A DNA stretch of 64,000 nt from Cadophora sp. MPI-SDFR-AT-0126 (Eukaryota > Ascomycota > Leotiomycetes > Helotiales > Ploettnerulaceae): positions 434,001-498,000 of the forward strand of contig JAGMVK010000019.1 in the NCBI GenBank assembly GCA_020747065.1. The letters are read 5' to 3'. A program made the translations under genes and the position numbers. The notes beneath the pieces are model-generated. The model saw only the letters and a program-made list of their open reading frames with translations. It searched no databases and was not told where the DNA came from. Positions 22,217 through 34,118 of this stretch are shown here, in pieces. How positions within the stretch are numbered: the stretch's first letter is position 1; each line of letters starts with the position of its first letter.

Positions 22217-25073
22217 ATGATGACTTCGAACCTTCTCTCCCGACTCATGCCCACGAATCCTCAAGGACGATCCATATACGATGATCTGCGAGCCCATGAC
22301 GAGGAGTCGGACTTGGAAGAACAGGCGGGGTTAGCACTTGATGAGGAGAACCTAAGGTTTAGAGATGATGAGTTGGGAGCTGCAGATGCTTTTGGGGAAG
22401 ATAGCCGAATAACAACAGAGTCTACGGCATTTCTACCTCCCAACAAACACAATAGCCAAGCTGGAACGGGAAATGCCCCGAGAGCCAAGTCACGTAGTAG
22501 ATGGATGGCGCAATCACCGAGATTGTTGGAAGAAGATGGAGATGACGATGTGCCAGCGTCTTTACTGATCGAAGGCAACGAGATCCCAGCTCCAACTACG
22601 CCTACGAAGCCTCGATCAAGACAAGGCAAGGTCCCGAAGAGGCATACTGCAATACCTGGGCCGTCAAACAGAGAGACACGAGCTCACTGGGAAGCTGCTC
22701 AAGCTCAGCAAAGGTTACATACTGAAGAAGATATCTCGCCTGGCGTACCACAACCAGCGCGTCATAATTTTGGGCCATTGTCTGGGAGTGCTCGAGAAAA
22801 GGCAATGTGGAGGTGGATCAATGTCGTAAATCTCGATGGTTTCATAGAAGAAGTATACGAATACTATATTGGTGCTGGGATATGGTGTATAGTTCTGGAT
22901 AAGGCCTTGAACCTCCTGTGAGAGTCACCCTTTGTCTGGGCTTGGGAGATGCTAATGTTGTTGTAGACAAATCATCTTCGTTGCTGTATTTACAACATTC
23001 CTCACACAATGTGTAGATTATTCCGCAATCCCTCACAGCAAGAAGTTGTCACAGGTGTTGGTCCCTCGGTGCACCAAGAAGATCTCAGGTATGCCAAATG
23101 TAGCAATTTGGCTATTCACACTGCATATCTTCTGGAGAGTCTACCAACTCTTGATCGATATTCCTCGCTTAATGCGAGTACGGGACTTTTTCGTTCACCT
23201 TCTCGAAGTGCCCGATGGAGATATGCAGACGATCTCATGGCAAGATGTGGTCGCCAGAATCATGGCTTTGAGAGATGCGAATCCGGTCACAGCTGAGAAG
23301 ATATCGCCCCAAGCTCGAAAGTACTTAGGAAGTCAATCGAAGCAGAGACTAGATGCACACGACATCGCAAATCGATTGATGAGAAAAGAAAATTATCTGA
23401 TTGCCATGTTCAACAAGGATATTCTGGACTTGACGTTGCCGTTTCCTTTCTTGCAAGACCGACAGCTCTTTTCTCGGACGCTGTTATGGAATCTGGACTG
23501 GTGTATTATGGGTTTGATATTCAACGATTCTGGCCAAGTCCGTCAGTTGATACTGAAGGACTCGCACAGGAGACAGCTAAGCGAGGCTCTTCGCGGGCGA
23601 TTTTTGTTCGCTGGTTTCATGAACGTCATTTTTGCTCCAGTCATTGTCATATATCTCATGATTGTTTACTTCTTGAGATATTTCAATGTAAGTATTGGTC
23701 TAGTATTCCACGTAATCTGATACTGATTGTCCCAGGAATACAAGAAAGACCCATCAGCGATCGGATCCCGTCAATACACACCACTTGCCGAGTGGAAATT
23801 TCGGGAGTTCAACGAGCTACACCATCTATTTCACAAGCGAGTCAACATGTCATATCCATTTGCTTCCCGCTACTTGGACCAATTCCCGAAAGTCAAAAGT
23901 GTCCAACTTGCAAGGTTTATGTCCTTCATTGCTGGCGCGATTGTATCGGTACTTGCTGTTGCCACATTGTGGGATCCCGAGTCCTTCCTCAGCTTTGACA
24001 TTACCTCCGATAGGACTGTACTCTTTTATTTGACCGTCTTTGGTGGTATCTGGGCAGCCATGAATGGAATGATACCAGAGGAGAATTTGGTGTTCGAACC
24101 AGAATACGCATTGAGACAAGTCATTGAGTACACTCACTACATGCCAACGCAATGGCAGGGTCGACTACACAGTGACGAGGTGAAAAGAGAATTCGCAACA
24201 CTCTACCAATTGAAGATCGTAATCTTCCTCGAAGAAGTCCTGAGTATCATCGTCACACCATTCATTCTCTGGTTCAGCCTGCCGAAATGCAGCGATCAGA
24301 TTATCGATTTCTTCCGAGAGTTCACCATCCATGTCGACGGCGTTGGATATGTCTGCTCATTCGCCGTCTTTGATTTCAAGAAAGGCGATGGTCGAAAGCC
24401 TCTACATGGAGGCGGAAACGCCGACATCAGAGACGAGTATTACTCCACTAAGCACGGCAAAATGGCTGCCTCATATTACGGTTTCCTGGACAACTATCTC
24501 CTCAACCCGAAGACAGCAGTCCAAGGCCATGTGCCTCCCGGTCAACGCCATCACCACCCTCCACCAGCCTTCCCAGGCCTCATGTCCCCCACTCTCGCAG
24601 CAGAAATGCAAACCTCACGCATGGGCCGCAGCGAGCGACGACCCGGCAGTCGAGCAGTCAACATGCCTTCAAATGCACGCACGCCACGCTTCGCACCATC
24701 CGCAGCCCATGGCTCCCCAATGCAATCTATCCTCCTCGACCCACACCACCAACCTTCCAATTCTGGCTTCGGCGGCCGCAGTGTCCGACGCGGCAATTCG
24801 CGTTCTCGGTACCAAGCACGCCAAAACATCATCGAAGAGCCCATTGAAGACGACGAAGATGAAACAGCTACTAATCGCGGCAATCGTGGCTCGGGTAATG
24901 CATACGATAGTGGTGGCGGACTTGATGAATCGAGATGGGAAACGTCGCCTACGAGAGCCGCGGCTAACGATGTGGCTGAGGAAGAGGTCGAACCGCCTGG
25001 GGGCGGTGGTGTGTTAGGGCTGTTGTATCAGTTTCAGAAGGCGCAGAATGATGGAAGGCCTGGCGTCATCTGA
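22217..25073 (+). CDS. atg9: Atg9, autophagy lipid scramblase and membrane protein
   Basis: Three exons (22217-22917, 22967-23687, 23736-25073) give 919 residues. A hydrophilic N-terminal tail of about 220 residues is followed by the conserved Atg9 core: [20 protein letters not shown], hydrophobic segment [98 protein letters not shown], and the reentrant region with [20 protein letters not shown]. The C-terminal tail of about 250 residues is disordered and rich in Arg, Pro and Gly. Atg9 vesicles seed the phagophore, and the protein moves lipids between leaflets. The ATG at 22217 is chosen from the [16 protein letters not shown] start; an upstream in-frame ATG at 22187 would add ten residues. 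Introns fall at phases that restore unbroken homology. Confidence 0.96.
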
Positions 25074-25530
25074 TTTACATTTATTGTGAGCTCCGCAAGA
25101 GGCATTGTTTGGGCGTTTGGGGCATTGGAGCAAGGTGTGTATATACAATATCAGGTGGAACTTTGCGCGAGATGAGGCAGGGTTTGGTGTTTAGATTGAG
25201 TAGATATAGGGTTCGTCAATGGAACTCCTTTGAACATCAGCCCTCGTTCTGTGACGCACGTGGTACTAAATCATTGCTATCAAAGGTTTCGCAGTCGTGT
25301 TTAAAACAACACGTAAGGGTCAGAGGATCGTATTACTTGCTAATCCAATTACTACCTGGGTATGTACCAAACTCCAGTACACCATGCTTCGTTGCTGAAA
25401 TACCCCTCAAAGACCAAAGCTCATGTTCGCAAATCGCAACGCCATCACGATCACATAATACAAGTACAGTTCAGCTCAGGCCAAATCCTCCCGCTGGTGC
25501 CCTCTCAAATCCAGAGAAATCTCGCAAGGC
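25074..25530. other. intergenic region between convergent genes
   Basis: About 457 bases between the stops of ATG9 (plus) and the PAP2 phosphatase (minus). It should hold both polyadenylation regions. No other feature is seen. Confidence 0.5.
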
Positions 25531-26794
25531 CTAGACCACAGCGTCCGAACCATGGTGGTGACCATTCACAGCAACCGGCTTGCGAGAAGTATAGCTACTT
25601 CCATTACCAACGCCATTTCCATGATGTCCGACGCCGTGATGTCCGCTAACATGTCCCTCACCCATCGCATGTCCACCCCATCCAACCTTCCTAGTGAAAA
25701 CCGCATGCTCCAAATCCACCTCACCACCAGCTCCAGCGCCCGGGAACGCAACAGCACGGTTCAACGGGATATGATTAGTGCGCCAGTCCCAGATCGAAGC
25801 GTACACCATGCGGTAAGACGAGAAGGCCATGATGGTGCCGATGATTGCACCGGCCAGACAGTCGTACCAGTTGTGGAACTCGTCGATTGTCAGGGCGCCT
25901 GCGATGAGGGTTGCGCCAAGAATGGGAGCGTATGTTGCGATGAGTTTCCACATTGCTGGGCTAGGCAAGTTGTAAGTATATTGTCATATGGGAAGGGGAG
26001 AAAATGAACTCACTGATAGTTCGACCAAACCTTCAACTTAGCATTCAAGTACAGACTCAAGAATACAAACCCTGCAAACGCCGCTGTCGAGTGCCCACTC
26101 GGGAAGCTCTCTAACGAATCATCAATCTCACTCTCATCACCCGTACAAATCGTGCGATCATACATGATCTGTCTCAGCCCATTTCCCGTCTCCTGCGCAG
26201 TAATAGCCGGTAAGTTGGGTTTACAGACCGTCAAGAAATGCGGACGCAGACCACCGATCAGCCATTTGAGGAAGACTTGGAAGACAGCGGCTGTGATGAG
26301 AGAGTAGAGAAGGCCGATGGTCGCATTGTTGACGTCCCAGAAGGAGCGGATCCGGATCTGCATGATGAGGAAGACGGCGATGGGGACGAGGGAGGCAAGT
26401 AACGCGGCGGCCCAGATGGGGACGATCTCGTTACGCATAGGATATGCAAATTGCGGGTAGATGATTTCGCCATCTTGGAAGAAGACGGGGAAGGATCGGG
26501 AGGGAGCGGGGTGTGCGGTGTAGACCTGGAGGTTCGAATGTCAGTACAATGTATTACTTCTCCTCGATCATACTCAAACCCCAAAAGTTAGGCATAGAAG
26601 CAAGTACATACTCCAAGACCAATCATGCCCATAGCAGCCATGGTAAAGATATCAAGCCACGTGACCTTCAACCACTGGCCAAAAGACGGACGTCTGCTCA
26701 TGTTCATGGCGACAGGAGCTCTCTTCTCGCGATGGTGTGTTGTGGTCGTCTCTGCCACGGCAGGATCGCGTTGTCGACGCTTAAAGAAGTTCAT
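25531..26794 (-). CDS. PAP2-type lipid phosphate phosphatase (Dpp1/Lpp1-like)
   Basis: Three exons (26794-26612, 26525-26014, 25960-25531) give 374 residues. The protein has six predicted membrane spans and the lipid phosphatase motifs: KWLIGGLRP (Kx6RP), FPSGHST (PSGH), and HNWYD (Hx3D) after GALTIDEF. Such enzymes dephosphorylate diacylglycerol pyrophosphate and phosphatidate at vacuolar or Golgi membranes. In motif 3 the usual Ser-Arg before the histidine is Ala-Leu here, while the catalytic His is kept. This looks like a lineage variant rather than decay because the rest is intact. The C-terminal tail of about 75 residues is rich in His and Gly (GEGHVSGHHGVGHHGNGVG) and could bind metal; this is speculation. 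The start gives a basic N-terminus and then the first span. Confidence 0.9.
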
Positions 26795-28317
26795 CTTTGC
26801 GGTGTTGTTGTATTACGTTGAGATTTCCAGGCTCAGCTTCGATTTTTCGTTGTTGAGAAAGGAGTTCTGACGAGCGCGCGGTGGAAGAAAACAAACCAGA
26901 CGAGCGGGACCGTGAAGTAGTTGTATGGATGACTTGCTCTCGCCTAGTATCAACTATGACGAAATAGCCTTTTTACACGGGAAAGTAAAAGTGAATCCGT
27001 ATCGATGAGACGAACTGCCGCAAAAGTATGCTTTTCAGGGATTCGCGATGGCAGATTGGCAGATTCCCATGTACTTATCCTTTTTGTTGATCATCCATCA
27101 ACGCACTACGTCACAGCAAGCGAGAGCGGCTGGTGCGCAAGGGTCAAAAACCAAGGAAATCAAGAAATTGGCCAAGGACAGACAAGCATTGCGGAGAACA
27201 TCATCAAACCGTTACGTCTGTCATAAAATTCAAATCGGCGATTCGATCATCTTATACAGGGAAGTTTGATTGACTGAATCATGGTGTTTGGATGATGAGC
27301 GGGAGAGGCTGAAAATTCAAGCTCTTGATGGCGTGGCTTGGTAGTCTTGGTGTTCTTGGAATGCTGGGGCATCACGATCTTTCTTGGCGTGAGTTCCTTG
27401 GTTTTACTTTCCCGTCCCTTCTCAGTTATGATAAACAACAACGATCAGTAGTCAATATGTGATGCTGCTTTTCCATATAATTTTGACAGACTCACCATTG
27501 TAAGTCCGTCGATGTCTTCTTTGAATGTTGTTTATACAATAATGAACACTATTGCTTCGTGATTGGAATTTTGTCAAAAATAAAGCAAGTTGCAGAGTAA
27601 AAGAATGATGCCTGTAAAGTATGGTGGTAGCCAAGCTTGAGGTGTTGTGAAAACGCTGTCTTGTACCCCTATGGGACTAATTATCAATTGGGATAATCTG
27701 AGAACCGAATTAAATGCAACTTACAGAATATACCAGTGTACACTAGTTTCAACCAGGTCTAGGTCGCAGATGTTTGAATTTCCCCCAAGAATAAAAATTC
27801 ACCCGACTCAAAGGGCGAGGACTTGATAAAAGTTGAGTATATTTCAGCAGTAAAGAGGATATTCGCTAATTAAAGGCATCAACAATAGCTTATTGTTTGC
27901 AGGGTAGAGTCCATTCCTCGAAGATAGTGTATGAGTAGCAAGTCGTGTGAGTAAAATCATTTCAAATCACAAGTCAACCTTGGCTAAGTTTCCATACGAG
28001 ACTATGAGGAGTTACGTCCCATTGCCTGCTCTGTTTCGGCACAGTATCACAGGGTTGGAAAGCAGCTTCGCAGTAAAGCGAAGTAAATGTTCTCTCCGTG
28101 CGAGAAAAAGAATGGGTATTGGTATTTCCGTTAAATACATGAAAGTGCAATCAAAAGCTGACAAGTCCAGCTGCACTATGAAGTTGCCCTTGACTCAGGA
28201 CGGCGTGTAAGTAAATTCCCTCCCGCCTGCCAGTTGTCTCCAGGAAGTTGCGCAAACCAAAACGCCCCCTCCACATGTCCCACGATCATAAAGTCGTTAC
28301 GTCAAAGAATGCTGAAA
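26795..28317. other. AT-rich intergenic region, no gene recognised
   Basis: About 1.5 kb between the phosphatase start and the VID27 3' end, both minus strand. The section from 27400 to 28100 is AT-rich. Only short frames occur and none has a recognisable product. Confidence 0.5.
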
Positions 28318-30847
28318 TTAATAAGGAGAGTTGACCACATCCTCCTTGCCAAGCTTGTATCTGCCGCTTTCTCTCGTTCCAACACGACCAGCATCGCTTC
28401 TTCTTCCGCCAAAACTTCCACCGCCAATACGGACTGGTGTGGCGATACTTTCTCTGGTAGGCTTCTTGAAAGATTGTTTGGCGACCATGTTGACTTCGTT
28501 TGGTAGGGCAACAATGACGTTCTTGTCGCTTCCGTATTTGAAGTTGTCCGCCTTGACCTCTTCAGCATAACGCTTAATGCTGTATGGATCTTTGCTGCCA
28601 CGGAGCACCTTCTTCATGTTCCATGTGACAATGAATGGACCAGTTGCAGTAATGATGGATGTCTCGGACAAGCCTTCTCCTGTGTTGAAGCGTGCAGGTG
28701 TGAAGGACAAAGCTGCCCCAGTTTCGTGTTGGAATTGGGCAACGTGAGATGGAGTGAGACCAAGACGACGAGGTTGCGGCTTCGAGTCCTTGCCGAAGGA
28801 TTTTTCGAAACCGAGCTTTCCTTCGTTTTTGCCGTCCTTTTGTAGAGCATCGATGAGAAGAAGATATGTACGGCAAGTAGCCAGAACCCATCGGCCATCG
28901 GCACTAACATCAAGACCAATGATCGGTTCACCAAGAGCGGGAATGTGTGTCTTCGCATTGATGCCAAGTCGGTCGAACATTCGAATATCACCCTTGTTGC
29001 TTGCGACTGCAATGTAACCCTTCTCAGTGGTGGCAGCAGCTGAAAAATCGTTCTTCGAGACATACTGCTTGAGCTCCGAGTCAACAAGTTTGTTACCAGC
29101 AAGACGAGGATCAATCCGATAGAGCGCATTTCGGGATAATCCAAGGAATGTTTGTTCGCCGGACATTTGCGCAAATTTGCTCTCTGGGGCGAAAGTGTTG
29201 ACAGGTATATCGTCGTGGACCTTCCATTCATCGACAATCTTGCCACGCTCCAAGTCCATTCGGTAAAGTGAGTTCGGGTCCGCCTCATTTTGAAGAATCA
29301 TGTTCGTATCCTCAGCGTGAAGCATGACCTTCTTGGGGCTAAATAGCTTTCCATTGGGCGTCTCAACCTTCGAGATGTTCGTGGAAAACTCAAGATTGTT
29401 GTTTGGAGTGTGTTTGAATACGCCAATTTTGGAACCCCGGACCACGAATGATCGATCGTGCTTGTAGCCCACTGCTAATTGCGAGTTGACATTTCCGTCG
29501 TCATCTCTAGTAACCACATCATCTTCATCTTCGTCACTGTCGTAATGTTCACTCTTTTGCCCGTCATCTTCAATCTCTTCCTCTTCCTCTTCCTCCTCTG
29601 GCGCATCTTCCATTGCAAGATCCTGGAATGCTTCGAGAACATAGTCGCGGTCATCCTCTTTGCTTTTATTCCATTTGATCTCGTTCAGCTGCTCCCATAA
29701 TGCTTGCATAAGACCTTCTTGGAATCTTGTCTCAGTCTCCTGGTCCTTGAATCGAAGAAGCCATGAATATGCGTCACCATTCGGAGTGTATGCATTGAAG
29801 ATGAAGGACAAGTATTCGAAGTTGAAGACTGGGTTGATATCGGCAATCACTTCTTGTCCGAGCCAGTCTCTGTCTTCGCTCGAAATTTGTAGCCAGTACT
29901 TCCATTTGCCCACTTCGGAAACGACGGCGCTGACTTTGGGGTCTTGAATAATGAATGCTCCGGATTGGAAGTCAAACAAGTGAAGCTCTGCACGTTCTTG
30001 GGCCAAAATAGAGTGCGCTTCTGGATGCGTGAGGACAGGAGGAGCTGCCGTAGGAGCATCGTCTTTGACAGGAGTGTTGCGAGACTTTGTCGGTGTACTT
30101 TCTCTCTTTAGGGCCGAGTTGGCCGTATTTCTCGATGGCGGCGGCATAGAGTTGACAGGCGATAAGGCTTCAGGACTATGCGTCGGACTCGCACTCGGTA
30201 TTGGCTGTTCGCTATCGAAGGTAAACTGTGCAAGATCTTCGACCGTCGCAGTTTGGTGGCCTTTCCTATGCTTTCGTTCGTATTGGCACTGAACAGCGAT
30301 CAATTCGAAAGCTTCGACTTCGGCGTTTCCGATCGAGTTGTCGCAAACGAATTCGTAGAGGTCGCCGACGTCACCGCTTAAATCTCTCCAGGCCAAGACT
30401 TTCTCTCCGCCCTCTCGAATCTCTGATCTGAAATGCAACCCTTCGTCGAGCAGAAATGTCTTCTCGTCTCGTTCGGCGCCCAAAGCAGCAATCTCGGCGT
30501 CTTCTCCGTCCTCGTCGTCCAGCAACTCCTCTTCACCCTCCTCGTATGCGCGCTGTATGACGAGTTGGTATTGAAAGTCTTGATTTGTTCGTCGAATTCT
30601 CGCCGCCGCGTCCTTGAAGATGAGCTCCGAGTATCCCTTGGGAGAAAGTGGGCGGACTAGATAGAGTTGTCCTTGAGGTAATTCGACTAGAGATTCTTTC
30701 GATGTATCGCCAAAGATCAGCTTCCCCACTGTACGAGAAGTCAGTATTGTCCAAGGAATGGGGCGAATGCAGTCGTCGCTGCCCTTAGAACGCGCCTGGA
30801 GGGGTAAACAAAGAAAACGGCGACCTACCATTTCTAAGGACAAACAT
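28318..30847 (-). CDS. vid27: Vid27-family protein
   Basis: Two exons (30847-30829, 30728-28318) give 809 residues. The tiny first exon (MFVLRN plus one base) joins to VGKLIFGDTSKESLVELPQG, the expected Vid27 start. The N-terminal third has the Vid27 N domain, the middle has a PH-like region (HLFDFQSGAFIIQDPKVSAV) and an acidic linker (about a dozen Glu/Asp in a row near 29570-29600). The C-terminal half is the Vid27 beta-propeller (DLERGKIVDEWKVHDDIP, GLDVSADGRWVLATCRTYLL, PARFNTGEGLSETSIITATG). Vid27 was named from vacuolar import and degradation screens in yeast; its biochemical role is unclear. The frame stays open upstream to 31020, but that reading crosses the 100-base intron and lacks homology, so the spliced start is preferred. 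Confidence 0.92.
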
Positions 30848-31482
30848 GGCTCAATATTGTAGATGCGCGGTTGCGATAAGGAATGTATGGGATTTGTAGG
30901 CACCTGAAGGTACCACGAGATTTCACCGATTTGTGAAATAGTTGTATTTGTCAAGAAGATGTTTGCTTGCATCAGGCTTCTGGTGGCCTTGAAATCTTGC
31001 CGTGGAGGGGTTGCCGTCATTATCTAGAACGTTTCAAGACTAGTCATTCAGCCACTGTGGCTGAGCTGATCACGAGACCCGAAAGAGGCCAATCTCGAAT
31101 CACATGTTAACTCATTGTCGATTTATTTCATCAGAACAATGATGACCTTCATTCACGATCGTTGATAGTATATCCTTTCCTTTCATACCCCGTTGCATAG
31201 AGCCGAAAGAGATTCACTCAGACTCTGAGAGCACAGTGACTTTTTGAACATCTGCTTGATCCCCTGTTCACTCACAGCTCCACCCCGTAGTTACGCAGTG
31301 TATGTTATTTACTCCGCACCTTACAATTTCATAGGGTCCTTGTCTGAAAATCAATGTCATCCTGCTAGATCGATTATATTCTGCTAGACTAATAATTTCA
31401 TAAGGCGACTCTGAGTAGGTTCAGGCTTTTGCTCGACCTACCGCTTAAAAGCACTGAGCGCTGCTGACGAGTTAGCTTTTTA
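30848..31482. other. intergenic region, no gene recognised
   Basis: About 635 bases upstream of VID27 and downstream of the small membrane protein gene, both minus strand. It is AT-rich in the middle. No motif or gene is seen. Confidence 0.5.
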
Positions 31483-31764
31483 TTATCCGTTATTCACATG
31501 ATCTCCTTGTGAATCTTCTTCCGTCTTTCCTCTTACGAGGAGACTCATCAGAAATGCGACCATTCCAAGCCCAAGGAGGATTATCATTATCATGGTGAAG
31601 CATGCAAGGCGGCCTCCACACCTTCTTATCATCCTGCCACCCCGCTGGGGAGTAGGAGGTGAGTAAGTGTTGTTGTTGGGGGGCGGCGCGACTGGTAGGC
31701 GAAGGGCTTGCACATCTCCGAGTTCGATATCTTTCCAGCCCTGTTCCATAGCAGTCTGAGCCAA
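31483..31764 (-). CDS. small single-pass membrane protein, hypothetical
   Basis: Unspliced frame of 93 residues. The N-terminal 50 residues are hydrophilic and Pro/Asn-rich. A basic cluster (RMIRRCGGR) precedes one strong membrane helix (FTMIMIILLGLGMVAFLMSL), and a short acidic tail ends in GDHVNNG. The positive-inside rule would put the N-terminus in the cytosol. Support for a real gene: a TATATAA on the minus strand at about 31872-31878, some 110 bases before the ATG, and a coherent one-helix layout. No family is recognised. A second in-frame ATG lies five codons downstream. Exons beyond this frame cannot be excluded. Confidence 0.5.
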   Translation of the reverse strand: MAQTAMEQGWKDIELGDVQALRLPVAPPPNNNTYSPPTPQRGGRMIRRCGGRLACFTMIMIILLGLGMVAFLMSLLVRGKTEEDSQGDHVNNG

Positions 31765-32082
31765 AGGTCTGGGGAAACTAGAACATGGTGACGGATTTCA
31801 AATCCTTGGTCTTACAATCAAAACTCGAGGCAGTTTGCGGAGTGGACATCAAGTGAATCTTGCCCGATGTGTTATATACTGAAGACAGGGTGAAGTAATG
31901 CTTTGTTTCCAGTCAAAAATAGTCTGTCCTCATGAACCGACCTGTTTCGACAAGCCTTGAAGACTTACTCAGTACAATGAACTTTTGTTGTGACCCTTTA
32001 TTTGGACTTTGACAAGCATCACTTTTGCCCCGATCCCTTTCCAAATACGCTTGCTAGATATGCCATGTTCAGTCACCAACCT
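31765..32082. other. intergenic region with TATA element
   Basis: About 318 bases holding the probable promoter of the small membrane protein gene, including the minus-strand TATATAA at 31872-31878, and the 3' end of NIF3. Confidence 0.5.
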
Positions 32083-33260
32083 TCACCATTTCTCTTGCCC
32101 GGCGGTGATGATTTCATACGGATCCCGATCAACCTGGCTGACATTAATACTGAAATCCTCATTCCCGCCTAATTCTTCTACGACCCTTTTCCTTAGCGCT
32201 GGTTTCATCCTCTGCTCTAAGAATGCCCTCTCAGAATTACTGTGAAAGGCCATGATAACACACCGTCCAGCCTCGACAGCAGCCAATGCTTCATGATGGC
32301 TCAGTTCGCCTGTGAACAAGAGATCAACGTCGAGACCATTGAGCATCGAGCCACCTGACCCCGCACATATTCCGATAGTCTTGATAGGAATATCAGATCT
32401 CTGTCCGGGGAGGTACTTCTGCGGGACAGCGACGGAGACGGCAGCTTGGACGTTGGTATTGGAGGAGGTGGCAAGTCCTTTCATGATGCGCTGAACTAGA
32501 GTTCCGAGGGTCTGCGGTTCAGAGAAGGTCACAATCCGACCATAACCTGCGGAAGAGAACCGGTCTGGAAGGTTCGAGAGATTTGGAACTGCGTTGATGA
32601 TCTCGCGGGTGTGGTCGCTTGTGATAGTAAGCTCTGTTCGTGTGAGATGAGAGAGGACTTTTACCTCTTCACATTTTCATTTAATCGAGTAACTATATCA
32701 GCTAGCCAGTCATTTAAGCCACCTGGTGCTGCATCAACAGCTGTGTGAGGACTGTAAACGCTGATACCTTCCGATGCGAGACGGAGAAGAGAGTTTTGCT
32801 GAGTGTTGGCGAGCGTAAGTGATTTCAGGGGGCGGAAGATTATTGGATCTGGTGATTATAATGAGTTAAGTGCTGTAAGATTATCATGAGAGGAAAGAAT
32901 CAGAACTCACGATAACTTATGATTATTGAGTGCTCTCCCTTAATAGCTTCTTCTGCTACGGCTTGCGTGAGGTCAATTGTAAGCAACGCGCTTTTGGCAA
33001 GCCTGGCATTTGACCTCTGAGGTGCTTCAAGGAGCACTTTGCTAGTGTCAGATCATAACAATTTGAGATGGGTGCGTGGGGTACAAACGGCCTGTATTAT
33101 CGAAACTTTTGTCTGCCAGTGCCTCTGGGTATCTACATGTGCATTAGCAGCAGATTGGAGCTTCAGAATTCACGTGGAATGGTGGAAGAACTCACAGCTT
33201 CTTCATTGCTCCAACCACGGCGTTGGAGAAGGGCGAGGACGTTGCGGTTGAAGAAGACAT
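32083..33260 (-). CDS. NIF3 (NGG1-interacting factor 3) family protein
   Basis: Five exons (33260-33196, 33132-33089, 33036-32911, 32848-32665, 32617-32083) give 317 residues. NIF3 landmarks are present in order: SFDNTGLLLEAP, ISYHPIIFRPLKSLT (metal-binding His), SPHTAVDAAPGGLNDWLA, IGICAGSGGSML, FTGELSHHEALAA and FHSNSERAFL, which supply the dimetal site of this fold. Members are conserved across life as putative metal-dependent hydrolases related to GTP cyclohydrolase I type 2, with no settled substrate. Exon 2 ends at a GTTTGT donor; this weak site is needed to restore DNTGLLLEAP. The fourth intron (32618-32664) is 47 bases. The short N-terminus begins with Ser/Thr-rich residues. Product call is firm, splice sites good. 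Confidence 0.88.
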
Positions 33261-34118
33261 GGTGGAGACGGTAGTGAGATATCGTCGGAAGAATCTTTGC
33301 GTGATCATCAGAAGTGTTGTGTTTTCAAAAGCTGTTGGAGTTCTGTTTAGTCGAAGTAGCGTTGCTCCACTCCATCTGCAGAAGCCTCGCCTAACACCCC
33401 AAATTTGAATGGGTGAATGTTGAATTAGGGGGGCATTGATGACTAATCCTCTGCCCCTTCATCAGTTGCCTTGCCGTAACGCTCAAGTTCATCAGCCGGG
33501 CATCCAATGTCACGGTATTGAGCAACCATATTGTTTCCGACAACGTACAGTTGTTCGTGGCGGAGAGACTCAGATACTGCCAGCCGAACTACTACGTTCT
33601 TCCACCATAGCTTCCGACTATCAGCTCCACCATTTCGGCGCAGCTGCCATTTGTCGGGTCAGATCTTACATTACATGGCTCTGACGTCTCTGGTGGAAGA
33701 TCAACCAGAAGGACAACTTACGGATCTGATCTTCACGCCCCGTCAGATCCAACAGGATCAGTGAGATCTGCTTATGTCAACTTCAGATTGACGAATGAGA
33801 AATCGCAAGTCGTCACGGCCGCGATGATGGTATTTCGGGAGCCTTCGCATAGGCTCAGCCCTCACAAAACATAAGCGTCTGCCACTGCCAAGCTGCAAGA
33901 TGCGGATCTGCCTCTAAACTTCGCATCTTACACCAAGTGGCTGAGAGATGATCGTCGAGTATATAGTACGTGGTCAGTATCCTTTCGTTCCGCATTATTG
34001 CATTATGTATCATCTGGTTTGCTTATAACGAGGTTTCTTTCCACCTTTTTTTGGGCGTCAGCGTTTTCCTAGTTCTATTTGTCATCTCAGATAGCTTCTA
34101 CCCATTCCCATCACCATA
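33261..34118. other. intergenic region between divergent genes
   Basis: About 860 bases between NIF3 (minus) and the SGNH hydrolase (plus). A TATATAG at about 33960-33966 lies some 155 bases before the hydrolase ATG and may be its TATA box. Nothing else is recognised. Confidence 0.5.

Noticed and set aside
30729..31020. Upstream extension of VID27 through the intron
   Set aside because: The extension lacks homology; splicing a 100-base intron gives the expected MFVLRN-VGKLIFGDTS start.
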